A DNA stretch of 64,000 nt. Origin: Vitreoscilla filiformis (GTDB taxonomy: Bacteria > Pseudomonadota > Gammaproteobacteria > Burkholderiales > Burkholderiaceae_C). Made by a program: the position numbers and the translations under genes. The stretch covers positions 3,286,001 to 3,350,000 of the forward strand of contig NZ_CP022423.1 of NCBI RefSeq assembly GCF_002222655.1, written 5' to 3'. Position 1 is the stretch's first letter. Each line of letters opens with the position of its first letter. Positions 21,911-32,421 of this stretch are shown here, one piece after another. The notes beneath the pieces are model-generated. The model ran no database searches. It was given only the letters and a program-made list of their open reading frames with translations, and had not been told where the DNA came from.

Positions 21911-22129
21911 ATGCCCCCCCAACTTCGGCCCCCTGCACAACCCTTGGCCGCGCCGGTCGAGACGGTGCGCCGGGTATCCTGTCCCCGCTGCGGTCAGTCG
22001 GCTCGTTATGCCTCAGACAACCCCTGGCGCCCCTTTTGCAGTGAACGCTGCCAAAAGATGGACTTGGGAGCCTGGGCCAGCGAAGACTACCGCGTAGCCA
22101 CATCACCGCCGACCGCGTCTGACGACTGA
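21911..22129 (+). CDS. yacG: DNA gyrase inhibitor YacG, zinc protein
   Basis: This 72 aa zinc-finger protein has ligands CPRC and CSERC around a conserved [19 protein letters not shown] block. E. coli YacG binds the C-terminal arm of GyrB and blocks DNA binding. About 20 N-terminal residues are a Pro-rich extension. It sits 50 bp after zapD on the same strand. Confidence 0.9.
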   Translation: MPPQLRPPAQPLAAPVETVRRVSCPRCGQSARYASDNPWRPFCSERCQKMDLGAWASEDYRVATSPPTASDD

Positions 22130-22303
22130 CCTCTCCCCGTTGCGCGCCGGTCGTGATGCAGATCATGGATGAGGTGCGCGATGCTTGTCCGAGCTCGCCA
22201 ACCGCGTTATGTCAAACGCCAAGGGTGTGGCCAGTGTCGATCGCATCCATGAACAACAGGAAACGACGGCGCGGTCACTCATTGGCCGGGGAAGGTGGCG
22301 GGA

Positions 22304-23587
22304 ATGGATCTCCATCAGTTGCGATGGCTTGGTTTGGTGGGTTTGCTGTGTACAGCCATCACGTGGCTGCAAGCCGTTGATACGCCAGAAACCGCACATC
22401 CGGGCGTAGTTCTCAGTGCATCGGCCCACCAGGCGCTGAACCATCGCCAAGTTCTGCCGCCATCCCGCGACCCGTCGTTCTCGGAACCCTCCCCCCCGTT
22501 GCCAGCCATGGCGCCCGTGGCCAGCGAAGATTCTCAGGAAGTGCCCCCCGCGCTGGCCCATTTCAGCCACAGCCGTGCGGGTTTTGTGCTGGCCTCTCCG
22601 CGCCGCCTGTGCAGCCGCTGGGCCCGGGGCAGCGAGGCGGCGCCCGATGAATCCACCGTCATTCAGGATGGGGAAACCGCCCTGCGGCAGTTGTGGCCCT
22701 TGCTGCTGTCCCACGCCGATCCCTTGATGCAGGCGATCGGGTTGTACGGCAGCCAAGCCCTCGAACCTCTGGTGCTGCAAGCCAGCATGAGCAACGATCC
22801 ACGCATCGTGGCGGTGGCCATGTTCTCGTGCATGCGCGCCAGCTACCGCATGCCCTCGCTCGACAAAAATGGGCTGGTCACTGGCCACGCCCGGCTGCCT
22901 TGCATTGAACAAACCGCCCGGCGTTGGACGGAGTTGGCCCCCGACAACGCCGCCGCGTGGCTGACCCTGGCCACCATCGCCCGCGAGCAAGGACGCACCG
23001 AACTGGCCACTTACGCCATGGATCGCATGGCGCAGGCCCCGGCCTGGAACAGCTACCGTGGCCTGATGTTGGCCAAGGCCATGGAAGTGATGCCGCCCGA
23101 ATTCTCGTGGTGGCAACGCCGCACCATCGGTGCCCGCTTGATGGAGCCCTCCTACCTCAGTTTGGATGGCATCGCTGATGACTATTGCAGCGACGCCGCC
23201 ACACAACGCTCCGCCGAGCGCCGCCAGCGCTGCACCCAACTGGCCAGCACGTTGAGCCACCTCAGCCAAGATGCCAACGCCATCGCGGTCGGCCTGCGCT
23301 TGGGGCGCCAGATGGAGTTGCCCGAAACCGACGAGCAACTCGACTTGGACTTGACGCTGTATTTTTCCCAGCAAGAGCGGCAGTTTTGGTGGGAGCGGCA
23401 GGCGATGAGTGAGGAATCGCACTGCCAGCAATCTGTCCAGCAGTTGTACCAACACCTGCGCAGCTACTACGACGGCGGCGACCTGTCCTTGTTGCGTGAA
23501 GACGCCTCCAAAGCCCGGCGCCGCATGCAACGCCGCTCACTGCGTGCCGCTGCCAGCGTCGAAGAGACGGACACCTTGGTGGAGTAG
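22304..23587 (+). CDS. Uncharacterised anchored/exported protein with helical repeats
   Basis: I do not recognise this family. The 427 aa protein starts at the ATG at 22304, which has a GAAGG-type ribosome binding site 8-10 bp upstream; a TTG 9 bp earlier is possible. An N-terminal hydrophobic segment (about 6-24) suggests a signal anchor. A Pro/Ser-rich linker follows to about 75. The rest is alpha-helical, Ala/Leu/Arg rich and includes TPR-like stretches (RRWTELAPDNAAAWLTLATIAREQG, about 208). Single Cys residues (near 107, 167, 200, 294, 311) could form disulfides outside the cytoplasm. It is convergent with ppc with a 20 bp gap. Confidence 0.75.
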   Translation: MDLHQLRWLGLVGLLCTAITWLQAVDTPETAHPGVVLSASAHQALNHRQVLPPSRDPSFSEPSPPLPAMAPVASEDSQEVPPALAHFSHSRAGFVLASPRRLCSRWARGSEAAPDESTVIQDGETALRQLWPLLLSHADPLMQAIGLYGSQALEPLVLQASMSNDPRIVAVAMFSCMRASYRMPSLDKNGLVTGHARLPCIEQTARRWTELAPDNAAAWLTLATIAREQGRTELATYAMDRMAQAPAWNSYRGLMLAKAMEVMPPEFSWWQRRTIGARLMEPSYLSLDGIADDYCSDAATQRSAERRQRCTQLASTLSHLSQDANAIAVGLRLGRQMELPETDEQLDLDLTLYFSQQERQFWWERQAMSEESHCQQSVQQLYQHLRSYYDGGDLSLLREDASKARRRMQRRSLRAAASVEETDTLVE

Positions 23588-23607
23588 GTGCCCCGTCCGC
23601 TCACACC

Positions 23608-26457
23608 TTAACCCGTGTTGCGCAGCCCTGCCGCCACACCGTTGATCGACAGGTGAATGCCGCGCTGCAAACGCTCGTTCACCGGATCACCGTCGCGGCG
23701 GTTGCGGTAGCGCCGCATCAGTTCGACTTGCAAGTGGTTCAGCGGATCGAGGTACGGGAAGCGGTGCTCAATCGAGCGCGCCAAACTCGGGTTGGCCTGC
23801 AAACGATCCGACTCGCCGGTGATGAGCGTGAGGGCCTCGTGGGTGCGCTCCCACTCGTCCTTGATGGCGGTGAAAATTTTCTTGCCCAGCTTTTTGTCTT
23901 CCACCAGCTCGACGTACCGAGCGGCGATGCGCATGTCGCTCTTGGCCAACACCATATCGAGGTTGGACAGCAAGGTGCGGAAGAACGGCCACTGCTGGTG
24001 CATCTGCCGCAACAGCGCCAGGCGCTCGGCGTGCGCGGGGGCATCGGTGGCACCGACGAAGCGCAGCACCGCCGAACCGAACCCACACCAACCCGGCAGC
24101 GCCACGCGGCACTGGCCCCAACTGAAGCCCCACGGGATGGCGCGCAAATCTTCAATAGCGCGTGTGGCCTTGCGTGAGGCCGGGCGCGAGCCGATGTTCA
24201 GCTCGGCAATCTCACGGATCGGCGTGGCGGCGAAGAAGTAATCGGTGAAGCCGTCGGTGTCATACACGAGGGCACGGTAAGCATCCATGCTGGCTTGGCT
24301 CAGGGCGGCTGCGGCGTCCAAGAACGCGGGCGAGGCGGCTTGCGTTGGGTGCAGCAGCGTGGCTTCCAGCGTGGCGGCCACCAAGGTTTCGAGGTTGCGC
24401 CGGCCAATTTCCGGGTTGGCGTACTTGGAGGCGATCACCTCGCCTTGTTCGGTCAGGCGAATCTGGCCGTTCACCGTGCCCGGCGGCTGGGCCAAGACCG
24501 CTTGGTAACTCGGGCCACCGCCCCGGCCCACCGTACCACCCCGACCATGGAACAAACGCAGGCGGATGCCGTACTGGGCCTTCAACTGGTCAAAGAGTTC
24601 CACCAGCGCAATCTCGGCGCGGTACAGCTCCCAGTTGCTGGTGAAGAAGCCGCCGTCCTTGTTGCTGTCCGAGTAGCCCAGCATGATGTCTTGCTCACCG
24701 CCACCCCGCGCCACCAAGGCGGCCACGCCCGGCAAGGCGTAGAACTCGGCCATGATGCGCCCGGCGTTGCGCAGGTCGGCAATGGTTTCAAAGAGCGGGG
24801 AGACGATGAGATCCGCCGCCGCGTCCTCCGCCAACACGCCGCGCAGCAAGCCGGCTTCTTTTTGCAGCAGCAGCACCTCCAGCAAGTCCGACACGTCTTC
24901 GGTGTGGGAAATGATGTAGTGGCGAATCGCCTCGCGCCCAAAACGCGCCCGGCCTTCCAGCGCAGCTTCAAAAATTGCCAACTCGCTTTGCGCCAGGGGC
25001 GAGTACTCGGCGCCGCGCACGCGCAGGCCGCGTGCATCGTTCAACTGAGCCAGCAGCAAGGCACGGCGCTCGTCTTCCGACAACGCGCAGTAGTCCGGCG
25101 CGATGCGCGCCACGCGCAGCAGTTCAGCCACCACCAACTCGTGCTGATCCGAGCTTTGGCGCAAATCCACCGTGGCCAGGTGGAAGCCGAACACCTGCAC
25201 CGCGCGCATCAGCGGTGCCAGGCGCGGCGCCACCAGCGCCTGGGCGTGGTGCGAGGCCAGCGAGCGTTCGATCACCTGCAAGTCCCCAAAAAACTCGTCG
25301 GCGTTGGTGTAGGGGTCTTGCGGCGCCACGGCGTGGCGCAGCGCTTCGGTGCCGGTGAGCGCGTGCAGCGTCGCGGCCAGGCGGGCATAGACACCGATCA
25401 GCGCCCGGCGGTACGGTTCATCCTCGCGGTGCGGGTTGCGGTCGGGCGAGCGCTCGGCCAGCGCCAGCATGTCCGGTGTCACCGGCGCCAGCATCTGCGA
25501 CATCGACAGCTCCGCCCCCAGTTGATGCACTTCCGTCAGGTAGTGGCGCAGCGCGGTTTCACTTTGGCGTGAGAGCGCCATGCGCAACGTGGGCGCCGTC
25601 ACGTTCGGGTTGCCGTCGCGATCCCCGCCAATCCAATTGCCCATGCGGAAAAACGCCGGCACCGCGTGGCCGTTGAGCGCTTCCTCGACTTCGCGGTACA
25701 TGCGCGGGATCTGGGTGAGGAAGGTCGATTGGTAATAACTGAGGGCGTTCTCAATCTCGTCGGCCACCGTCAGTTTGGTGTAGCGCAGCATGCGCGTTTG
25801 CCAGAGCTGGGTGATGCGGGCACGCAGCAGCGCTTCGTTTTCGGCGCGGGCGCGCTCGCTGCGCAGCTCGTCGCGTTCGCTGATGAGCTGGGCCACGGCC
25901 CGTTCAGCGTCCAGAATGCTTTTGCGCTGTACCTCGGTCGGGTGGGCGGTCAGCACCGGGGCGATGTAGGTGTGTTGCAGCAGCTCGGCGATGTCGGCAG
26001 CGCGATGGTCTGCGTCGGCCAGTTTTTCAAAACACATCGCCAGCGAACCGGGCTGCAAATGGCCTTCGGCTTCGTGGTGCTCGCGCCGGCGAACGTGGTG
26101 GCGGTCTTCGGCAATGTTGGCCAGGTGCGAGAAATAACTGAAAGCCCGAATCACACTCACCGTTTGATCGGCGGAGAGGTTTTTCAGCAGCCGATCCAGC
26201 ACCCGCCCCGCCGACGCATCCTTCTTCAAACGGTACGCCACCGAAAGCTGGCGCACGCGCTCCACCAGCTCAAATGCGGCCCGGCCTTCTTGCTCGCGGA
26301 TCACATCCCCCAGGATGCGCCCCAGTAACCGAATGTCTTCGACCAAGGGGCGATTCTTTTCGGCGGCCTCGTCCTGGGGCGAGGTTTTCACCAAGGGGGC
26401 GGCACGCTTGGCCGGCTTCTTGGCAGCGGGAGCGTCGGCTCGGGCGACTGAGGGCAT
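23608..26457 (-). CDS. ppc: Phosphoenolpyruvate carboxylase
   Basis: Ppc carboxylates phosphoenolpyruvate with bicarbonate to give oxaloacetate, feeding the TCA cycle. The ATG at 26457 is preceded by GGAG and gives 949 aa, near the usual 880-950. The N-terminal 40 residues are an Ala/Lys-rich extension. Catalytic signatures are intact: [36 protein letters not shown] and the C-terminal RNTG end. It is divergent from hemC. Confidence 0.97.
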   Translation of the reverse strand: MPSVARADAPAAKKPAKRAAPLVKTSPQDEAAEKNRPLVEDIRLLGRILGDVIREQEGRAAFELVERVRQLSVAYRLKKDASAGRVLDRLLKNLSADQTVSVIRAFSYFSHLANIAEDRHHVRRREHHEAEGHLQPGSLAMCFEKLADADHRAADIAELLQHTYIAPVLTAHPTEVQRKSILDAERAVAQLISERDELRSERARAENEALLRARITQLWQTRMLRYTKLTVADEIENALSYYQSTFLTQIPRMYREVEEALNGHAVPAFFRMGNWIGGDRDGNPNVTAPTLRMALSRQSETALRHYLTEVHQLGAELSMSQMLAPVTPDMLALAERSPDRNPHREDEPYRRALIGVYARLAATLHALTGTEALRHAVAPQDPYTNADEFFGDLQVIERSLASHHAQALVAPRLAPLMRAVQVFGFHLATVDLRQSSDQHELVVAELLRVARIAPDYCALSEDERRALLLAQLNDARGLRVRGAEYSPLAQSELAIFEAALEGRARFGREAIRHYIISHTEDVSDLLEVLLLQKEAGLLRGVLAEDAAADLIVSPLFETIADLRNAGRIMAEFYALPGVAALVARGGGEQDIMLGYSDSNKDGGFFTSNWELYRAEIALVELFDQLKAQYGIRLRLFHGRGGTVGRGGGPSYQAVLAQPPGTVNGQIRLTEQGEVIASKYANPEIGRRNLETLVAATLEATLLHPTQAASPAFLDAAAALSQASMDAYRALVYDTDGFTDYFFAATPIREIAELNIGSRPASRKATRAIEDLRAIPWGFSWGQCRVALPGWCGFGSAVLRFVGATDAPAHAERLALLRQMHQQWPFFRTLLSNLDMVLAKSDMRIAARYVELVEDKKLGKKIFTAIKDEWERTHEALTLITGESDRLQANPSLARSIEHRFPYLDPLNHLQVELMRRYRNRRDGDPVNERLQRGIHLSINGVAAGLRNTG

Positions 26458-26593
26458 GCAAGTCTCCAGTGGATGTAACAAAATTACCAATCGATGATCG
26501 TAGCAGTTTGTGTTGCAGTGCGGCAATGGTCAGACCAATGTCGGTTGAACGGGAGCTGTCACCGGGGCAGGTGCGGCGCCGATAATCCCCCGC

Positions 26594-27553
26594 ATGAACC
26601 ACGCTGCCTTGCCCCTGCCTTCCCCCGTTGTCATCGCCACCCGTGAGAGCCGGCTCGCGCTGTGGCAAGCCGAGCATGTGCGCGAACGTCTGCGCACCGA
26701 AGCGGGCGCCCACGTCGAACTGTTGGGCATGACCACCAAGGGCGATCAAATTTTGGATCGTGCGTTGTCCAAAGTCGGCGGCAAAGGGCTGTTCGTCAAG
26801 GAGCTGGAGGTGGCGCTGGAACACGGCGCAGCCCACCTGGCGGTGCATTCGCTCAAAGATGTGCCGATGGAGCTGCCCGCCGGTTTCGCCCTGGTGGCCG
26901 TGCTGGAGCGCGAAGACCCGCGTGATGCCTTCGTCTCCCCCCGCTACGCTCATTGGACGGAACTGCCGCAGGGGGCGTGCGTGGGCACATCCAGCCTGCG
27001 CCGCGTGGTGCAGTTGAAGGCGCTGCGCCCCGATCTGCGCATCGAGCCGCTGCGCGGCAACCTCGACACCCGCCTGAAAAAGCTGGACGACGGCGGTTAC
27101 GACGCCATCGTGCTGGCCGCCGCCGGGCTCAAGCGGTTGGGTTTGGGTGAGCGCATTCGCGCCGTGTTTGGCCCGGACGAGATGATTCCCGCCGCTGGCC
27201 AAGGCGCGTTGGGTTTGGAGATTCGCAGCGAACAGGCCGCGCTGGCGGAGGTGCTGGGGCGCTTCACCCATCGTGCAACGTGGCTGGCGACCCACGCGGA
27301 GCGGGCGGTGTCGCGGGCGCTGGGCGGCAGTTGCAGCGTACCGCTGGCGGCCCACGCCACCCTGGACGGCGACGTGTTGAACCTGCACGCCGCCCTGGGC
27401 AACGCCCAAGACCCGACACAGCCGCTGCTGCAAGCTCGTTTGAGCGCCCCCGTGCGCGACACCGCCGACGCCGAACGCCTGGGCACCGAAGCCGCCGCCC
27501 AACTGCGGACGCTGGGCGGCGAGGGCTACTTGGCATGCAGCGCCGCGCTTTGA
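26594..27553 (+). CDS. hemC: Porphobilinogen deaminase (hydroxymethylbilane synthase)
   Basis: HemC joins four porphobilinogens into hydroxymethylbilane, using a covalent dipyrromethane cofactor. The 319 aa protein begins [17 protein letters not shown] and keeps the substrate-binding Arg blocks ([16 protein letters not shown]). The cofactor-bearing Cys is C247 in [13 protein letters not shown]. It heads hemC-hemD-hemX-hemY. hemD follows after 46 bp. Confidence 0.97.
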   Translation: MNHAALPLPSPVVIATRESRLALWQAEHVRERLRTEAGAHVELLGMTTKGDQILDRALSKVGGKGLFVKELEVALEHGAAHLAVHSLKDVPMELPAGFALVAVLEREDPRDAFVSPRYAHWTELPQGACVGTSSLRRVVQLKALRPDLRIEPLRGNLDTRLKKLDDGGYDAIVLAAAGLKRLGLGERIRAVFGPDEMIPAAGQGALGLEIRSEQAALAEVLGRFTHRATWLATHAERAVSRALGGSCSVPLAAHATLDGDVLNLHAALGNAQDPTQPLLQARLSAPVRDTADAERLGTEAAAQLRTLGGEGYLACSAAL

Positions 27554-27599
27554 TCGGCCAGATCGACGCCGCGAACGGCCCCACAACCCCATCATCACG

Positions 27600-28460
27600 G
27601 TGAACACAACCCCAGCTCAAACGGTGCGGGTGCTCGTCACCCGGCCAGCTCCCCAAGCGGCGGACTGGGTCAGCAAGCTGCATGCCCACGGCGTGACCAC
27701 CGCACGGGCGTTGCCACTGCTGGGCATCGCCGAGGCGCCCGATGTCGCTGCGGTGCGCGCTGCCTGGGCGGCGTGGGTCGCTGCGGCGGACGATCCGGCC
27801 CAGCGCCCGCAACTGATGTTCGTCAGCCCGAACGCGGCGCGCTGCTTTTTCCAGGCGCTGGGCACGCCGCCCGTGTGGCCGGCGCAGGCGCGGGCCTTGG
27901 CCACTGGGCCGGGCACGGTGGCAGCCTTGATCGCGGCAGGGGTGCCAGCGCCGGCCATCCTCAGCCCGGCGCCGGATGCTGGGCAGTTCGATTCCGAAAC
28001 CCTGTGGGCCCGCATGGCCCATGAAGATTGGTCGCAGCAACCCACCTGGATCGTGCGCGGCGACGGCGGGCGCGACTGGCTCGCCCACACCCTGCGCAAC
28101 GCCGGTGCGACAGTGGAATTCGTGCAGGCCTACGCCCGCACCGCACCGACCTGGGGTGAGGCAGAACGGGCGCTGCTGCGCCTCGCGCTGGCCGAGCCTG
28201 AACGCACCATCTGGCTGATCAGCAGCTCCGAAGCGCTGGATCACCTGCCCGGCTTGCTCGCCACCCACGCGCCGACGGCCTCGCCCGATTGGGCCCGAGC
28301 CGGCGCGGTGGCGTCACACCCCCGCATTGCGCAACGCTGCGAGCGCTTCGGCTTTGGCCGCGTGCGCTGCGTTCCCCCCACGCTGGAAGCGGTGCTCGAC
28401 GCCCTCGCGGACGCGGCCTGCCTACAATCCCCCGGCCATCCCAGACCCCCATCCGAGTGA
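27600..28460 (+). CDS. hemD: Uroporphyrinogen-III synthase
   Basis: HemD closes and inverts ring D of hydroxymethylbilane to make uroporphyrinogen III. Sequence conservation in this family is low. The call rests on the 286 aa length, the VTRPAPQAADWVSKL start, the FVSPNAARCFFQAL and ATGPGTVAAL segments, and the position between hemC and hemX. Start is GTG at 27600. The stop overlaps the hemX GTG by 4 bp. Confidence 0.92.
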   Translation: MNTTPAQTVRVLVTRPAPQAADWVSKLHAHGVTTARALPLLGIAEAPDVAAVRAAWAAWVAAADDPAQRPQLMFVSPNAARCFFQALGTPPVWPAQARALATGPGTVAALIAAGVPAPAILSPAPDAGQFDSETLWARMAHEDWSQQPTWIVRGDGGRDWLAHTLRNAGATVEFVQAYARTAPTWGEAERALLRLALAEPERTIWLISSSEALDHLPGLLATHAPTASPDWARAGAVASHPRIAQRCERFGFGRVRCVPPTLEAVLDALADAACLQSPGHPRPPSE

Positions 28461-29611
28461 GCGCAGACACCCCCCTCCCCCCTCCTGCCGCCCCCGAGCC
28501 TGTGGCCGGGCCCTCCAGCTCTGGTGGCGCCACACCACCGCCGGTTTCTGCGGCGGCGGCGATCAGCGTCGGTGGAGAACCGGCGCCCTTGCAGCGTCTG
28601 CCCGCGTGGCTACCTTGGGCCGCCTTGGCCTTGAGCGCCGTCAGCATCGCCAGCCTGACCCTGGTTTGGAGCACCCAACAGCGCATCGAGCAGCTTGAGC
28701 AGGAGCTGCAACGGCGCGTCGAGTACACCGCCGAGGTCAAGGCCCTGGCGAGCACAGCCACCGAGGAGGTCAAATCCACCGGTGCCAAACTCGGTTTGTT
28801 GGAGGCCCGCGTGGCCGAATCGCTGGCCCAGCGCGGGCAGGTGGAAGAGCTGATTCAGTCGATGTCACGTTCGCGTGATGAAAACGTGGTGGCCGATGTG
28901 GACGCTTCGCTGCGCGTGGCCCAGCAACAAGCCACCATCACCGGCAGCGTTGACCCCCTGATCAACGCCCTGCGCCAAGCCGACGAGCGTCTGGCCCGCT
29001 ACAACCAGCCCCGCCTCGAACGGGTGCGTCGGGCCGTGATCCACGATTTGGAGCGTGCCCGCGCTGTCAGTGGCGTGGACGTGCCCTCGCTGGCCATCAA
29101 GTTGGATGAAGCCGTGCGCATGGTGGACGAGCTGCCCATGCTCTCCATCGCCGTCACCGGGCCGGAGCCCGCACGTGCTGCCACCCGTCCAGCGGCACCG
29201 ACCGCATCGCGCCCCGCTTCCTCGGTCGCCGAGACGCCTTCATGGCAGCAAGTGTGGGCAGGATGGTCGCAACAAGTGTGGGACGACGTGCGCGCCTTGG
29301 TGCGTGTCACCCGCATCGAACATCCAGAAGCGATGCTGATCGACCCGCAGCAGCGTTACTTCCTGCGCGAAAACCTCAAACTGCGCTTGCTGAACGCACG
29401 GCTGTCGCTGCTGTCACGCCAATTCGACCTGGCACAAAGTGACTTGCGGCAAGCACAAGCCACGCTCCAGCGTTACTTTGACCGCTCCGCCCGGCGCGTC
29501 ACCCTGGCCACCGAGTTGATCGACTTGGTCGGGCAGCAATGCCGTCAAGTGATCGTGCCCCGCCCAGATGAAACCTTGGCGGCCCTGGCCGCCGCTGCGG
29601 CTGGACGCTGA
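28457..29611 (+). CDS. hemX: HemX-family inner-membrane protein
   Basis: This 384 aa protein belongs to the HemX family (often misnamed uroporphyrinogen methyltransferase). It has a Pro/Gly/Ser-rich N-terminus (1-50), one membrane helix at about 55-75 and a periplasmic coiled coil (about 75-130). A C-terminal helical domain contains PQQRYFLRENLKLRLLNARLSLL. No SAM-binding motif is present, so it is not an active methyltransferase. The start is the GTG overlapping the hemD stop. Its role is thought to be organising heme-pathway enzymes at the membrane (inference). Confidence 0.88.
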   Translation: MSADTPLPPPAAPEPVAGPSSSGGATPPPVSAAAAISVGGEPAPLQRLPAWLPWAALALSAVSIASLTLVWSTQQRIEQLEQELQRRVEYTAEVKALASTATEEVKSTGAKLGLLEARVAESLAQRGQVEELIQSMSRSRDENVVADVDASLRVAQQQATITGSVDPLINALRQADERLARYNQPRLERVRRAVIHDLERARAVSGVDVPSLAIKLDEAVRMVDELPMLSIAVTGPEPARAATRPAAPTASRPASSVAETPSWQQVWAGWSQQVWDDVRALVRVTRIEHPEAMLIDPQQRYFLRENLKLRLLNARLSLLSRQFDLAQSDLRQAQATLQRYFDRSARRVTLATELIDLVGQQCRQVIVPRPDETLAALAAAAAGR

Positions 29612-29685
29612 CGCATGGCGCCTGTGTCGAGCCTGTTCCCGCGTGAGCGCACTCACGCCAACCGTGCCTCAAGGATGAGAACCCC

Positions 29686-30924
29686 ATGCGCGCAGTGATC
29701 TGGCTGGTGCTGTTGTTTGCCGCCGCCGTGGCCACGGCCACGCTGCTGGGGCGCAATGACGCCCTGGTGTCGATCTACTACGGCGGCTGGCGGCTGGATG
29801 TGTCGCTCAACCTGTTCTTGTTGGGCTTGGCCGTGTCGGTGTTTGGCGCGTACCGCTTGATGCGCACAGCCGACTCACTTTGGAACCTGCCCACACGGGC
29901 CCGCGAGTGGCGCGCCCTCAAGCGCGAACGCGCCGCCGAAGCCGCTCTGCGCGAAGCCCTGGCAGAGTTGTTCGCCGCACGTTTCGCCCGAGCCCAGCGG
30001 GCCAGCCAACACGCACTGGAGCTGCAAGCCGACGTGCCAGCACTCAAAGATGATGCCCAATTTGGCATCTTGGCGCGCACCATCGCGGCCTCGGCCATGC
30101 ATCAGTTGCAGAACCGGGAGGGGCGTAACCAGCGGGTCGAGGAAGCTTTGGCCTTGGGCACGCCGCGTGCCAGCTCTGCCCATGAAGGCGTGATGCTGCT
30201 CAATGCCGAATGGGCGGTGGACGATCGCCAAGCCGAACGCGGCCTGGCCTTGCTGGGTGAGTTGCCGCCTGGTGTTGGCCGCCGCACCCAAGCGTTGCGC
30301 CTCAAACTGCGGGCGGCACAACTGCTGCGCCAACCACTCGAAGGGCTGCAAACTGCCCGCTTGCTGGCCAAACACCAGGGCTCGAAGGAGGCGGCGCAAT
30401 CTCTGCTGCGCTCGCTGGCCATGGAAGCCCTGGAGCAGACCTACGATCTGGAGCAATTGGGCCGTGTCTGGCAAGCCCTGGATCGTACCGACCGGGCTGA
30501 TGCCTGGGTGGTGGCCAAAGCGGCGCGCCAAGCCTGCGCACTGGGCGATGCAGCCCTGGGCCGCCACTGGCTGCAAACCCTGTGGCCGGACTTGGGCAAA
30601 TACCCCGTGGAAGCCCGTGCGCAGTTGGCGCTGGCCTTGGTCGAATGTGCGCCGGGTTTGGGCAGCGATTGGCTGCCTCGCGTCGAATCTGCACTGGCGA
30701 TGCATGGTCACGAACCGGCTTTGGTGGCTGCGGCAGCGATGGCGTTTGCCGATCGACAGCTCTGGGGCAAGGCCCGCCGCCTGCTCGAACAGACGGCCAC
30801 CGCTGACACGCTCCCGGCCCCTGTGCGCCGTCAGGCGTTGCGTTGCCTGGCTGCGCTGGCCCGCGAAGAAAGCCAAGACGAAGCCGCCGCCGCCTTCGAC
30901 CAACGGGCCGCCGCCATTGATTGA
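29686..30924 (+). CDS. hemY: HemY-family heme biosynthesis protein with TPRs
   Basis: The 412 aa protein has two N-terminal membrane helices (about 1-20 and 40-60) with YYGGWRLDVSLN between them, the HemY_N signature. A cytoplasmic or periplasmic TPR-like helical region runs to the end. In proteobacteria it follows hemX and is linked to late heme pathway control; its biochemistry is not settled. It is distinct from the HemY protoporphyrinogen oxidase of Gram-positives. The ATG is preceded by an AAGGATGAGAAC sequence that can serve as ribosome binding site. Confidence 0.9.
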   Translation: MRAVIWLVLLFAAAVATATLLGRNDALVSIYYGGWRLDVSLNLFLLGLAVSVFGAYRLMRTADSLWNLPTRAREWRALKRERAAEAALREALAELFAARFARAQRASQHALELQADVPALKDDAQFGILARTIAASAMHQLQNREGRNQRVEEALALGTPRASSAHEGVMLLNAEWAVDDRQAERGLALLGELPPGVGRRTQALRLKLRAAQLLRQPLEGLQTARLLAKHQGSKEAAQSLLRSLAMEALEQTYDLEQLGRVWQALDRTDRADAWVVAKAARQACALGDAALGRHWLQTLWPDLGKYPVEARAQLALALVECAPGLGSDWLPRVESALAMHGHEPALVAAAAMAFADRQLWGKARRLLEQTATADTLPAPVRRQALRCLAALAREESQDEAAAAFDQRAAAID

Positions 30925-30947
30925 TTTCGCTTTTCTCAAAAAAAAGC

Positions 30948-30977
30948 TTGCAGACTTTGAAAGATTCACTCTAGAAT
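30948..30977 (+). promoter_or_regulatory. Promoter of tRNA-Arg
   Basis: TTGCAG (30948-30953) and TAGAAT (30972-30977) have an 18 bp spacer. The tRNA begins 13 bp after the -10 box. The layout is identical to that of the tRNA-Met promoter. Confidence 0.6.
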
Positions 30978-30990
30978 AGCGATCTTTCGG

Positions 30991-31067
30991 GCGGCTGTAG
31001 CTCAGTTGGATAGAGTACTTGGCTACGAACCAAGGGGTCGTGGGTTCGAATCCTGCCAGCCGCACCA
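30991..31067 (+). tRNA. tRNA-Arg (ACG)
   Basis: This 77 nt tRNA has acceptor stem GCGGCTG/CAGCCGC with encoded ACCA. The anticodon stem CTTGG/CCAAG encloses loop CTACGAA, giving anticodon ACG, which is read as ICG after A34 deamination. Confidence 0.96.
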
Positions 31068-31074
31068 ACATTGC

Positions 31075-31113
31075 AACGGGTTGAGAGTTCAAACTCTCAA
31101 CCCGTTTTCTTTT
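31075..31113 (+). terminator. Terminator after tRNA-Arg
   Basis: A perfect 15 bp stem (31075-31089 with 31092-31106) has a 2 nt loop as drawn and is followed by TTCTTTT. It also faces the 3' end of the convergent thiolase gene and may serve both strands. Confidence 0.85.
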
Positions 31114-31145
31114 GTGCGCTCACCAAGCGGATGAGCGCTTCAGCT

Positions 31146-32402
31146 TCAGTTCGCGCCAGTGTGCTCCACCAGCACGGCCATGCCTTGCCCACCGCCCACG
31201 CAAGCAGCAGCGACACCCCAACGCACCCCACGCCGGCGCAACTCCCGCGCCACACTCAGCGTGATGCGCAAACCCGATGCCGCCAACGGATGACCCAACG
31301 CAATGGCCCCGCCATTCACGTTGAGTTTGTCCAGTGGCAAGCCCAGCTCACGCTGGCAAGCCAGCACTTGCGCGCCTTGGGCTTCGTTGATGTCGAACAG
31401 GGCCACATCGTCCAACGTCAGACGGCAACGGGCCAGTAGGGCGCGAATGGCCGGCGCCGGGCCAATGCCCATGATCTCCGGCGGCACGCCCACCACCGCC
31501 GCACCGGCCAGCCGGGCCAGCGGTTGCACAGCATCCGCTTGGCGGCGCACAAACTCGCCGGAAGCCACCACCGCTGCCGCCGCGCCATCCACCAACGCCG
31601 CGCTGTTACCCGCTGTTTGCACGCCACCGGGGTACACCGGGCGCAGCTTGGCGAGCGACGCCAACGGGCTGGGGCGCGGGTGCGTGTCGGTGGTTTGCAG
31701 CGGTGTTTTGCTGGACAGGCGAATGCCGCGTGCGGTGTAGCCCGGCAGCTCGAACGCCTCGGTGCCCACGGGCACGATTTCGTCCGCGAACTTGCCGGCT
31801 TCCTGTGCGGCCAATGCCCGCTCAAACGAGACAGCGGCGTAGGCGTCCACTTCCTCGCGGGTGATGCCGTACTTTTTCGCCAGGTTCTCCGCCGTTTGAA
31901 TCATGCTGACCTGCGCTGCCGGGTCGTCCAGCGCTTCCCAGAGGAAGTCTTTAAACTCGACGGGCGCACCCAGCTTGAAACCGCTGCGGTGGGTGTAGGC
32001 GGCAATCGGGTTGCGTGTCATGGACTCTGCCGCCACCACCAAGGCGCTGTCGCAGTAACCGAGGCGGATTTGGTCGGCGGCCTGGCGCAGCAGCTCGAAC
32101 CCCGTGCCGCAAATGCGCGCCACTTGCAGCGCGGGCACCGCCTGCGGCACGCCGGCGTAAAGGCCGATGTGGCGCGGCAACACGTAGGCGTCAAAGTCGG
32201 CTTGCGCCATCGAGCCGGCGATCACCGAGCCGATGTCCGCCCCATCCACGCCGCTGCGCGTGAGCGCCTCGCGCGCCACCTTGATGCCCAAATCGGTGGG
32301 GGAAACGCCGCCCAGCGCCCCGCAGTAGTCCACAAACGGCGTGCGGCAGCCTTCCAGCAGCCACACATCTTCGAAGTTGGCGCTGAAGCTGCCGTTGCTC
32401 AT
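31146..32402 (-). CDS. Thiolase family acetyl-CoA acyltransferase
   Basis: This 418 aa thiolase shows the nucleophilic Cys (C98 in RICGTGFELL), the GHPLAASG His motif and the second Cys in CVGGGQGMA near the C-terminus. Thiolytic cleavage of a 3-oxoacyl-CoA is therefore likely. It is the last gene of a minus-strand unit after the CoA-transferase (19 bp gap) and a second thiolase-like gene. In context it probably performs the chain-shortening step for the acid activated by the divergent operon. The exact substrate cannot be read from sequence. Confidence 0.9.
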   Translation of the reverse strand: MSNGSFSANFEDVWLLEGCRTPFVDYCGALGGVSPTDLGIKVAREALTRSGVDGADIGSVIAGSMAQADFDAYVLPRHIGLYAGVPQAVPALQVARICGTGFELLRQAADQIRLGYCDSALVVAAESMTRNPIAAYTHRSGFKLGAPVEFKDFLWEALDDPAAQVSMIQTAENLAKKYGITREEVDAYAAVSFERALAAQEAGKFADEIVPVGTEAFELPGYTARGIRLSSKTPLQTTDTHPRPSPLASLAKLRPVYPGGVQTAGNSAALVDGAAAAVVASGEFVRRQADAVQPLARLAGAAVVGVPPEIMGIGPAPAIRALLARCRLTLDDVALFDINEAQGAQVLACQRELGLPLDKLNVNGGAIALGHPLAASGLRITLSVARELRRRGVRWGVAAACVGGGQGMAVLVEHTGAN

Positions 32403-32421
32403 CGTGTGCTCCTCAGCCGAT

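Noticed and set aside
28457..29611. Naming the HemX protein as an active uroporphyrinogen-III methyltransferase
   Set aside because: No SAM-binding CysG/CobA motif is present; only the HemX helical family pattern is seen.
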